Shown: positions 1 to 6,277 of the stretch, one piece after another
How the letters are laid out: the number at the start of each line of letters is the position of its first letter
How positions within the stretch are numbered: position 1 is the first letter of the stretch
NCBI GenBank assembly: GCA_902766855.1
Contig: CACXFE010000176.1
Location: forward strand, 1 to 12,185
From: Oscillospiraceae bacterium
GTDB taxonomy: Bacteria > Bacillota > Clostridia > Oscillospirales > Acutalibacteraceae
Reading direction: 5' to 3'
DNA: 12,185 nt
The notes under the pieces: model-generated
Database searches by the model: none
Seen by the model: only the letters and a program-made list of their open reading frames with translations
Told to the model about the DNA's origin: nothing
Translations under genes and position numbers: made by a program

Positions 1-13
1 TAAAATTTTATAC

Positions 14-19
14 TATAAT
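14..19 (+). promoter_or_regulatory. -10 element of the fucose operon promoter
   Basis: TATAAT lies 33 nt upstream of the fucI ATG, so transcription would start near position 26. The matching -35 box would fall just outside the left edge of the window. The hexamer is flanked by an ATACT (10-14) / AGTAT (23-27) inverted repeat that could be an operator for a sugar-responsive repressor. Confidence 0.55.
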
Positions 20-52
20 ACAAGTATCAAATAAATTTTGGAGGGATCAGGC

Positions 53-1885
53 ATGGCAAAGAACAGATATGTAGGAGATTATCCGGTTATCGGCATTCGT
101 CCGATCGTGGACGGCAGGCGCGGCCCTATGCAACTTCGTGAGGGCTTGGAGCCACAGGTTTGGGCGTTGGCGAACGCTGCGAAAAAATTGTTCGAGGAAA
201 ACTTATTTTATTCCAATGGAGAGCCGGTCAAGGTCGTGATGGCGGATACCACCATCGGCCGTGTGCCCGAAACTGCCGCCTGTGCGGATAAATTTAAAAA
301 GGAAGGCGTGAGCATCACGCTCTCGGTCACACCGTGCTGGTGCTATGGCTCGGAAACCATGGACATGGATCCGAACACGATCAAGGGCGTATGGGGCTTT
401 AACGGAACGGAGCGCCCGGGCGCGGTGTATCTGGCGGCGGTGCTGGCGGCACACGCGCAAAAAGGGCTGCCCGCTTTCGGCATTTACGGGCACGAGGTGC
501 AAGACGCGGATATGGTGGAAACCATCCCCGATGATGTGAAAGAAAAATTGCTTCGTTTCGGCCGGGCGGCGGTAGCCGTGGCGACCATGCGCGGAAAATC
601 TTACTTACAAATCGGTTCGCAGTGCATGGGCATCGGCGGCTCGATCATGAATCAGGATTTTGTGGAAGAATATCTCGGTATGCGTGTGGAATCGGTGGAT
701 GAGGTTGAGATCCTCCGCCGCATGGAAGAGGGCATTTATAACGAGGAAGACTACCAAAAGGCCCTTGCCTGGACGAAGGAACACTGCAAAGAGGGGCGCG
801 ACGATAACCCTGAAAGCGTGGAATTTTTGGGCGAGAACAGAAGAATCAAGTTCACCCCCGAAGAAAAAGAAAAACAGTGGGAATTTACGGTCAAAATGTA
901 TTGCATTATCAAAGACCTGATGGCGGGGAATCCCAATCTGCCCGCGGGCTTTGAGGAAGAAATGGTCGGGCATAATGCCATCGCCGGCGGTTTCCAGGGG
1001 CAGCGGCAATGGACTGACCATTGGCCGAACTGCGATTATCCGGAAGCGTTTTTAAGTTCTACTTTTGATTATCAGGGCGCGAGAGAGCCGTATACACTTG
1101 CCACCGAAAATGATATTTTAAACGGCCTTGGTATGCTGTTTATGCGCTTGCTCACACATCGGGCACAGATTTTTGCCGATGTGCGCACCTATTGGTCACC
1201 CGAAGCAACGAAGCGGGTAACCGGCTATGATTTAGAGGGCAGAGCCAAAGAGGCCGGCGGGATTATCCACCTGCTCAATTCCGGCGCCGCCTGCCTTGAT
1301 GCTTGCGGCGAATGCACCGATGAAAACGGCAACGCCGTGATGAAACGCTGGTGGGAAGTGACAGAGGAAGACATCAAGAAGATGACCGACGCGACCGTTT
1401 GGTGCGAAGCCGGCTTTGATAACTTCCGCGGCGGCGGATTTTCAAGCCATTATACCACCCGTGCCGAAATGCCGGCAACGATGATTCGCCTGAATCTGGT
1501 CAAGGGATTAGGCCCGGTTCTCCAGATCGTGGAAGGCTGGACAGTCCACCTGCCGGATGAGGTTTCAGATGTTTTGATGGAGCGCACCAACCCGACCTGG
1601 CCCTGCACCTGGTTTGCCCCAAGATGTGACGGCCAAGAGGGAAGCCCCTTTAAGACCGCGTATGAAGTGATGCAGAACTGGGGCGCCAACCATGGCGCAA
1701 TCAGTTACGGGCATATCGGCGCGGATCTGATCACCATGTGTTCTATGCTCCGTATCCCTGTTTGTATGCACAATGTGCCGGATGCCGATATTTTCCGCCC
1801 GGCTTGCTGGAATGCTTTCGGAATGGATAAAGAAGGTCAGGATTTCAGAGCATGTGCTGCTTACGGCCCGCAATTCAAAAAGTAA
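53..1885 (+). CDS. fucI: L-fucose isomerase
   Basis: Converts L-fucose to L-fuculose (the family also takes D-arabinose to D-ribulose) in the cytoplasm, first step of L-fucose catabolism. The 610-aa product is close to E. coli FucI (about 591 aa) and shows the expected order of N1, N2 and C-terminal domains. The Mn2+/catalytic residues known from E. coli (E337, D361, H528) match E352 in TENDILNG, D376 in IFADVRTYWSP and H547 in WGANHGA; the E-to-D distance of 24 residues is identical. The start is the ATG at 53 because GGAGGG (40-45) lies 7 nt upstream; an in-frame TTG at 38 sits inside that ribosome binding site and is rejected. fucA follows after 9 nt, so the two are one operon. Its promoter -10 is at 14-19. 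The alternative of a different sugar isomerase is unlikely given how closely the motifs match. Confidence 0.96.
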   Translation: MAKNRYVGDYPVIGIRPIVDGRRGPMQLREGLEPQVWALANAAKKLFEENLFYSNGEPVKVVMADTTIGRVPETAACADKFKKEGVSITLSVTPCWCYGSETMDMDPNTIKGVWGFNGTERPGAVYLAAVLAAHAQKGLPAFGIYGHEVQDADMVETIPDDVKEKLLRFGRAAVAVATMRGKSYLQIGSQCMGIGGSIMNQDFVEEYLGMRVESVDEVEILRRMEEGIYNEEDYQKALAWTKEHCKEGRDDNPESVEFLGENRRIKFTPEEKEKQWEFTVKMYCIIKDLMAGNPNLPAGFEEEMVGHNAIAGGFQGQRQWTDHWPNCDYPEAFLSSTFDYQGAREPYTLATENDILNGLGMLFMRLLTHRAQIFADVRTYWSPEATKRVTGYDLEGRAKEAGGIIHLLNSGAACLDACGECTDENGNAVMKRWWEVTEEDIKKMTDATVWCEAGFDNFRGGGFSSHYTTRAEMPATMIRLNLVKGLGPVLQIVEGWTVHLPDEVSDVLMERTNPTWPCTWFAPRCDGQEGSPFKTAYEVMQNWGANHGAISYGHIGADLITMCSMLRIPVCMHNVPDADIFRPACWNAFGMDKEGQDFRACAAYGPQFKK

Positions 1886-1894
1886 GGTGTTATG

Positions 1895-2596
1895 ATGAGT
1901 TACGAAGAATTAAGAGAGCAAATATGCGATGTATGCCATAAAATGTGGCAACTCGGCTGGGTGGCCGCGAACGACGGGAATGTATCGGTCAAATTGCCGG
2001 ACGGGAACTTGATTTGCACCCCCACCGGGATCAGCAAAAGTTTTATTACGCCTGAAAAATTGGTGATTATCAATGAAAAAGGCGAAGTGATCGAAGGCGA
2101 GGCGGGTTATAAGCCGTCGAGTGAGATCAAAATGCACTTGCGCTGTTACCGGGAGCGGGACGATGTGGGAGCGGTAGTACACGCGCATCCCCCCACCGCG
2201 ACGGGATATGCCGTTGCGGGCAAGGCGTTGGATGAGTATTCCATGATCGAAACGGTGATCGCCATCGGTTCGATCCCGCTTACACCTTACGGCACGCCCA
2301 GCACGGATGAAGTGCCTGATGCGATCACCCCCTATTTGCCGGAACATGATGTGTTTTTACTGCAAAATCACGGGGCGTTAACGGTGGGGTGCGACCTGAT
2401 CACCGCCTATTATCGCATGGAAACGCTGGAACTGTTTGCCAAGATTTCCCTGACGGCGCATTTGCTTGGCGGCGCGCAGGAAATTGCAAAACCGCAGATC
2501 GATAAACTGCTTGATTTGCGGGAAAACTATTATCATGTAACAGGCAGGCATCCCGGTTATAAACATTATCATGATACCGACGGAACAAAGCGTTGA
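1895..2596 (+). CDS. fucA: L-fuculose-1-phosphate aldolase (class II)
   Basis: Zinc-dependent class II aldolase/adducin family enzyme that cleaves L-fuculose 1-phosphate into dihydroxyacetone phosphate and L-lactaldehyde. The 233-aa length is typical. The zinc/catalytic residues of E. coli FucA (E73, H92, H94, H155) correspond to E77 (KPSSEIKMH), H96 and H98 (VVHAHPPT) and H159 (QNHGALTVG): a constant offset of four, which is strong support for orthology or close paralogy. Two adjacent ATGs exist (1892 and 1895). The ribosome binding site AAGGTG overlaps the fucI stop codon, and its core is better spaced for 1895. It is co-transcribed with fucI, which is the main evidence for fuculose rather than ribulose or rhamnulose phosphate as substrate. 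The kinase gene of the pathway is not in the window. Confidence 0.9.
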   Translation: MSYEELREQICDVCHKMWQLGWVAANDGNVSVKLPDGNLICTPTGISKSFITPEKLVIINEKGEVIEGEAGYKPSSEIKMHLRCYRERDDVGAVVHAHPPTATGYAVAGKALDEYSMIETVIAIGSIPLTPYGTPSTDEVPDAITPYLPEHDVFLLQNHGALTVGCDLITAYYRMETLELFAKISLTAHLLGGAQEIAKPQIDKLLDLRENYYHVTGRHPGYKHYHDTDGTKR

Positions 2597-2631
2597 TGTT
2601 GGCGGCGCGGCAGGATCATCATTAAAAAAAG

Positions 2632-2668
2632 GAAGCAAGGGCTGTTTTTGAAAGAACGCCCTTGCTTC
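2632..2668. terminator. Hairpin after fucA, possible terminator
   Basis: An 11-bp perfect inverted repeat, GAAGCAAGGGC (2632-2642) with GCCCTTGCTTC (2658-2668), separated by 15 nt, lies 35 bp after fucA. On the plus strand it is followed only by a short TT and then by the -35 box of the next gene. On the minus strand it is followed by a run of seven T after a C. As a fucA terminator it is therefore plausible but not ideal. Confidence 0.55.
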
Positions 2669-2697
2669 TTGACATTTCAGACCGGCACGAATATAAT
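2669..2697 (+). promoter_or_regulatory. Consensus sigma-A promoter of the aldo/keto reductase gene
   Basis: TTGACA (2669-2674), a 17-nt spacer and TATAAT (2692-2697) match the housekeeping consensus at all 12 positions. The start point would be near 2704, giving a leader of about 20 nt that holds the GGGAGGG ribosome binding site. The -35 box begins on the base right after the upstream hairpin. Confidence 0.85.
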
Positions 2698-2724
2698 GAA
2701 AATACAAATTTCGGGAGGGATGTT

Positions 2725-3714
2725 ATGTTTCTTGCGGACAAAGACCGATATCAGCAAATGCCTTATTTCCACTGCGGAAAAAGCGGGTTGAAACTTCCGG
2801 CGGTTTCCCTTGGCTTTTGGCATAATTTCGGGGATACGGCAAATTATCAGAATATGCGGCAGATGTGTTTCACGGCGTTTGATCACGGGATCACTCAGTT
2901 TGATCTTGCCAATAATTACGGGCCGGAGCCGGGCAGTGCCGAAAAAAATCTCGGGCGCATTTTAAGGGAAGACCTTGCCGCTTATCGGGATGAGTTGATC
3001 ATCACCACCAAAGCGGGCTATGAAATGTGGGACGGGCCTTACGGCAATTTCGGCAGCAGAAAATACCTGTTGGCAAGCCTTGATCAAAGCCTGCAACGCA
3101 TGGGGCTTGACTATGTGGATATTTTCTATCATCACCGCATGGATCCCGAAACGCCGCTGGAAGAAACCATGGGGGCATTGGCACAGGCGGTCACAAGCGG
3201 GAAGGCGCTGTATGTCGGGCTTTCGAATTATGACGGGCCCACGCTTCGCAAAGCGGAAGCCGTTTTGCGGGATTTGAAAGTGCCGTTTGTGATCAATCAA
3301 AACGCTTATAATATTTTCAATCGAACGATTGAAAGAAACGGGTTAAAGGAAACGGCGGTGGAATTGGGAAAAGGGATCATCGCTTTTTGCCCGCTGGATC
3401 AAGGTATACTGACCGATCGGTATCTGCACGGGATCCCGGCGGACAGCCGCATCAAAACAGACGGCCGCTTCTTAAAAGAATCTTCCTTGACCGAACAGCG
3501 CATCCGTCAAATCGGGCAGTTGAATGAGATCGCCCAAGAAAGAGGGCAGACGCTGGCGCAAATGGCGTTGGCGTGGATCTTGCGGGATGGCAAGGTGACC
3601 AGCGTGTTGATCGGCGCTTCGAAACCCGAACAGATTCTCGATGATATCCGGGCGACCGAAAACATCATGTTTTCAGAGGAAGAGTTGCAAAAAATAGACC
3701 AAATCGCTTTATAA
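2725..3714 (+). CDS. yghZ: Aldo/keto reductase, YghZ (L-glyceraldehyde-3-phosphate reductase) type
   Basis: NADPH-dependent reductase of small aldehydes in the cytoplasm. The 329-aa protein follows E. coli YghZ (about 346 aa) closely from end to end: CGKSGLKLPAVSLGFWHNFG near the N-terminus, FDLANNYGPEPGSAE, ELIITTKAGYEMW, RKYLLASLDQSL and SVLIGASKPEQ near the C-terminus. The AKR catalytic tetrad is visible as D60, Y65, K96 and H137. The start is ATG 2725, 5 nt after GGGAGGG (2713-2719); the frame is open upstream but has no better start. The gene has its own perfect-consensus promoter, so it is not strictly part of the fucose operon. YghZ enzymes reduce L-glyceraldehyde 3-phosphate and methylglyoxal. 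Next to fucIA, reduction of L-lactaldehyde to 1,2-propanediol is an attractive but unproven role. Confidence 0.92.
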   Translation: MFLADKDRYQQMPYFHCGKSGLKLPAVSLGFWHNFGDTANYQNMRQMCFTAFDHGITQFDLANNYGPEPGSAEKNLGRILREDLAAYRDELIITTKAGYEMWDGPYGNFGSRKYLLASLDQSLQRMGLDYVDIFYHHRMDPETPLEETMGALAQAVTSGKALYVGLSNYDGPTLRKAEAVLRDLKVPFVINQNAYNIFNRTIERNGLKETAVELGKGIIAFCPLDQGILTDRYLHGIPADSRIKTDGRFLKESSLTEQRIRQIGQLNEIAQERGQTLAQMALAWILRDGKVTSVLIGASKPEQILDDIRATENIMFSEEELQKIDQIAL

Positions 3715-3718
3715 ACCG

Positions 3719-3777
3719 AATACCGCCGCAATCCTGCCTGCCTTCCTATCAGGAAAGAGGGTGATTGCGGCGGTATT
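3719..3777. terminator. Long inverted repeat between convergent genes
   Basis: A perfect 15-bp inverted repeat (AATACCGCCGCAATC at 3719-3733, GATTGCGGCGGTATT at 3763-3777) brackets a 29-nt loop that contains a smaller hairpin, TTCCT/AGGAA, around 3743-3755. The left arm is just after the reductase stop codon and the right arm lies inside the last codons of ruvX. It probably acts as a two-way terminator, although no clear T-run follows on either side. Confidence 0.6.
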
Positions 3778-4174
3778 GCAGATAGTCTTCCAAAATCATC
3801 ACAGCGGCAACCGCGTCAATCACGGCTTTCCGCTTTTTGCCGCGGGTGTCATTCATGTTCAACACGGTATGCGCCGAAACGGTGGTGCAGCGTTCATCCC
3901 ACAAAACGGTGGGCAGGTTGGCGGCACTCTCGATCTTTTTTGCCAGTGCCGCACATTCTTCCGCGCGGAAACCGGCGCTGCCGTCCATATTTTTCGGGTA
4001 TCCTACCACGATCAGTTCCGCGGCGGATTCTTTGGCGATCACCGCGATTTTTTCCGCCAGCCGCTCCTCACGGTATTCGGTGATAACGGTTTTCGGAAAG
4101 GCAAACTGCTCGCCCGGGTCAGACAAAGCGATGCCGGTGCGGGCTTTGCCCGCGTCAACGGATAAAATAATCAT
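3749..4174 (-). CDS. ruvX: RuvX/YqgF family Holliday junction resolvase-like nuclease
   Basis: RNase H-fold nuclease family (YqgF, RuvX) linked to Holliday junction resolution and, in E. coli, to 16S rRNA 5' processing. The 141-aa size is usual. Visible signatures are the N-terminal strand MIILSVDAGKARTGIALSD with the first acidic residue D7, VVGYPKNMDGSAGFRAEE, the WDERCTTVSA block (usually DERLTT) and the C-terminal IDAVAAVMILEDYL with a third acidic residue. The start chosen is ATG 4174, with GAGG about 10 nt upstream. An in-frame GTG at 4180 would add two residues but is less like the family N-terminus. The gene stands alone here; the partners often seen in Firmicutes (IreB, a DUF1292 protein) are absent. 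It converges with the reductase gene, 34 bp apart. Confidence 0.95.
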   Translation of the reverse strand: MIILSVDAGKARTGIALSDPGEQFAFPKTVITEYREERLAEKIAVIAKESAAELIVVGYPKNMDGSAGFRAEECAALAKKIESAANLPTVLWDERCTTVSAHTVLNMNDTRGKKRKAVIDAVAAVMILEDYLQYRRNHPLS

Positions 4175-4292
4175 ATTCACACATCCTCGGGTACATGGGA
4201 AATATCATTCATAAAAAAACACGCGGGGCATTTCGGCGCCGTGTTCTTCAAAACAGTCTGAATCCTGGATCCAGTACAGATTTCGTGAAGTT

Positions 4293-4321
4293 ATCATATC
4301 ATATTTTCTTTTTAAATACAA
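4293..4321 (-). promoter_or_regulatory. Probable ruvX promoter
   Basis: Reading the minus strand, TTGTAT (4321-4316), a 17-nt AT-rich spacer and TATGAT (4298-4293) make a fair sigma-A promoter. Transcription would start near 4286, leaving a leader of about 110 nt. The leader contains a perfect 10-bp palindrome, CTGGATCCAG, near 4265-4274, and a short stem with a T-run at 4213-4245. Confidence 0.5.
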
Positions 4322-4385
4322 GGAAAACGCGAACAAACTGCTAAAAAATGCCGAAAAAGTGGGAAAATATCGGGAAATGTGGTAC

Positions 4386-4414
4386 TTGCCAAACCTACTT
4401 GATTTGTGTATAAT
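4386..4414 (+). promoter_or_regulatory. Promoter of the pfoR-nth-pdxK-LRR unit
   Basis: TTGCCA (4386-4391), a 17-nt spacer and TATAAT (4409-4414) match 11 of 12 consensus bases. The predicted start near 4421 is just before the first hairpin of the structured leader, so the transcript would begin with that structure and carry a 5' untranslated region of about 175 nt. Confidence 0.75.
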
Positions 4415-4426
4415 AATGTCAACCGA

Positions 4427-4556
4427 ATAAATGCCGGCATACCGTCGGCATTTATGAAAAAGCGTTTTTTGAACGCTTTTTCCGCCAAAATCACCAATGT
4501 TGGCGGATGCATCCATTGGAATGGCTGCTGATCGCGCAAAGCGTTTGTTCAGCAGA
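4427..4556 (+). promoter_or_regulatory. Structured 5' leader with tandem hairpins, candidate cis-regulatory RNA
   Basis: Perfect inverted repeats follow each other almost without spacers: ATAAATGCCG/CGGCATTTAT (4427-4455), AAAAAGCGTT/AACGCTTTTT (4457-4481, ending in a T-run like an intrinsic terminator), CCGCCAA/TTGGCGG (4482-4506), a small CCAT/ATGG stem (4513-4524) and CTGCTGA/TCAGCAG (4525-4555). The strong promoter just upstream and the PfoR-like gene 42 nt downstream place it as an untranslated leader. I do not recognise it as a known riboswitch class. Attenuation is an inference. Confidence 0.55.
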
Positions 4557-4597
4557 CATTATAATAGGGGCAAGAGTTTGAAAAAGAAGGGATCAGA

Positions 4598-5647
4598 ATG
4601 AAAAAATATCTGAACAGGCTGTTTATTGACGGGCTTTCCGGCATGGCATACGGTTTGTTTTCCACCCTGATCATCGGCACGATCATTTGCCAGATCGGGA
4701 AACTGGTGGGGGATAACACCGTGGGAACTTACCTGACCGCCATGGGAAATGTTGCGAAAACATTGACCGGCGCCGGCATCGGCGTAGGGGTGGCCTGTAA
4801 ACTGAAATCATCTCCGCTTACCACTGTGGCGGCGGCGGTGGCCGGCATGATCGGCGCATTCCCCAATGTGGCGAACGAAGGGTTTAAGATCGCCGCCCCC
4901 GGGGAACCGCTCGGCGCTTTTATTGCGGCGTATGTGGCGATCGAAATAGGTCATCTCGTTTCGGGCAAAACCAAGGTTGATATTATCGTAACGCCCGTTT
5001 GCTGTATTTTGGCGGGCGCCGTGGCGGGCTATTTTGTAGGGCCGTATATTTCGGTGGCAATGAAATGGGTCGGTGAATTGGTAAATATCAATGTAGAGAA
5101 AAGCCCGATCCTTGGCGGGATCGCCGTTTCGGTGGTGATGGGTATTCTGCTTACACTGCCGATTTCTTCCGCCGCGATCGGTATTTCCATGGGGCTTTCC
5201 GGGCTTGCCGCCGGTGCGGCTACGATCGGCTGTTGCTGTAACATGGTGGGCTTTGCGGTCATCAGTTACCGGGAAAACAAAGTCGGCGGGTTGATCGCGC
5301 AAGGCGTGGGAACTTCGATGCTGCAAATTCCGAATATCGTGCGTAATCCGCTGATTTGGATCCCGTCTATCCTTGCCAGTGCCATACTGGGGCCGATTTC
5401 CTCGGCGGTGTTAAAAATGGTCAGCAATCCGGTAGGCTCGGGAATGGGCTCAGCGGGATTGGTCGGGCAGTTTATGGCCTATGACAGTATGACCGCGGCC
5501 GGCGTTTCCCCGTTGGTAACTTTACTGGAAATCGCGGTGATGCATTTTGTTTTGCCGGCGCTGGTCTGCCTTGGAATTGCGGAGGCGATGCGGAAGTTGA
5601 ATCTGATCAAAAAAGATGATTTAAAATTGGAGTCTGCCAATGCGTAA
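4598..5647 (+). CDS. PfoR-like PTS_EIIC_2 family membrane protein
   Basis: Polytopic membrane protein of 349 aa with roughly nine or ten hydrophobic segments. It resembles the PTS_EIIC_2 family (COG3641), whose name-giving member PfoR was linked to perfringolysin expression in Clostridium perfringens and which is often annotated as a putative toxin regulator or PTS IIC subunit. Seen in the sequence: a short basic N-terminus, glycine/alanine-rich helices (VAAAVAGMIGAF, ILAGAVAGYFVG, GLSGLAAGAATIGCCC), a conserved-looking loop with ISYRENKVGG and NIVRNPLIWIPSILA, and a charged C-terminal tail. No IIA or IIB domain is fused or adjacent, so sugar phosphorylation by this protein alone is unlikely, and its true substrate or role is unknown. 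The start is supported by AAGAAGGGA at 4584-4592. It overlaps nth by 8 nt and sits behind a highly structured leader. Confidence 0.85.
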   Translation: MKKYLNRLFIDGLSGMAYGLFSTLIIGTIICQIGKLVGDNTVGTYLTAMGNVAKTLTGAGIGVGVACKLKSSPLTTVAAAVAGMIGAFPNVANEGFKIAAPGEPLGAFIAAYVAIEIGHLVSGKTKVDIIVTPVCCILAGAVAGYFVGPYISVAMKWVGELVNINVEKSPILGGIAVSVVMGILLTLPISSAAIGISMGLSGLAAGAATIGCCCNMVGFAVISYRENKVGGLIAQGVGTSMLQIPNIVRNPLIWIPSILASAILGPISSAVLKMVSNPVGSGMGSAGLVGQFMAYDSMTAAGVSPLVTLLEIAVMHFVLPALVCLGIAEAMRKLNLIKKDDLKLESANA

Positions 5648-6272
5648 GAAAGAAAAAGCCGCTTTGGCGGTGGAAACATTAGAGCGGCGCTACCCGGATG
5701 CGGTCTGCTCTTTGGAGTATCAAAAAAGCGATGCGTTTCAGTTATTGATCGCTACCAGGCTTTCGGCACAGTGTACCGATAAGCGCGTCAATATGGTAAC
5801 GCCCGCTTTGTTTGCGGAATTTCCGGATGCCAAAACCATGGCGCAAGCCCCGCTGGAACGGGTAGAAGAATTGATCAAAACCTGCGGATTGTATAAAACC
5901 AAAGCAAAGGATCTGATTGCCATCAGCCGGATGCTGATGGAAAAATACGGCGGCGAAGTGCCCGATACCATCGAGGAATTAACGGCACTGCCCGGCGTCG
6001 GCCGGAAAACCGCCAACCTCGTTTGCGGGGATATTTTCGGGCAGCCCGCCGTGGTGACCGATACGCATTTTATCCGTATTTGCAATCGGTTGGGGCTGGT
6101 GGATACCACCAACCCGCCGGTGGTGGAGCGGGAAATGCGAAAATTGCTGGAACCTGAAAAATCAAGTGATTTTTGCCATCGTGTCGTCCTGTTCGGCAGG
6201 GAGGTTTGTACCGCCCGCTCGCCGCACTGTGCCGATTGCGAGTTGGCGGAAATTTGTCCTTCCAAGGGGTGA
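5640..6272 (+). CDS. nth: Endonuclease III, base excision repair glycosylase/AP lyase
   Basis: Removes oxidised pyrimidines and nicks abasic sites through a Schiff base. The 210-aa length matches E. coli Nth (211 aa). The helix-hairpin-helix LPGVGRKTA carries catalytic K123, and D141 lies in VTDTHFIRI; these are E. coli K120 and D138 with the same spacing. The C-terminal 4Fe-4S loop is intact as C190-x6-C197-x2-C200-x5-C206, again offset by three from E. coli. ATG 5640 is preceded by GGAG at 5629-5632. The start lies inside the end of the PfoR-like gene (8-nt overlap), which suggests translational coupling. The pyridoxal kinase gene follows after 5 nt. Confidence 0.97.
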   Translation: MRKKEKAALAVETLERRYPDAVCSLEYQKSDAFQLLIATRLSAQCTDKRVNMVTPALFAEFPDAKTMAQAPLERVEELIKTCGLYKTKAKDLIAISRMLMEKYGGEVPDTIEELTALPGVGRKTANLVCGDIFGQPAVVTDTHFIRICNRLGLVDTTNPPVVEREMRKLLEPEKSSDFCHRVVLFGREVCTARSPHCADCELAEICPSKG

Positions 6273-6277
6273 AAAAC

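Noticed and set aside
605..1021. Long antisense reading frames opposite fucI, and similar ones opposite fucA, nth, the kinase and the LRR gene.
   Set aside because: They mirror strongly conserved coding genes, lack ribosome binding sites and show low-complexity translations.
4205..4297. A 30-codon minus-strand reading frame upstream of ruvX, ending EMPRVFFYE.
   Set aside because: Its ATG overlaps the -10 of the predicted ruvX promoter and has no ribosome binding site; no family resemblance was seen.
4432..4458. An 8-codon leader peptide frame (MPAYRRHL) inside the first hairpin of the leader.
   Set aside because: No ribosome binding site, and the codons are explained by the inverted repeat itself.
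4560..4565. A second TATAAT just before the PfoR-like gene.
   Set aside because: No acceptable -35 hexamer at 16-18 nt spacing, so it is not called as a promoter.
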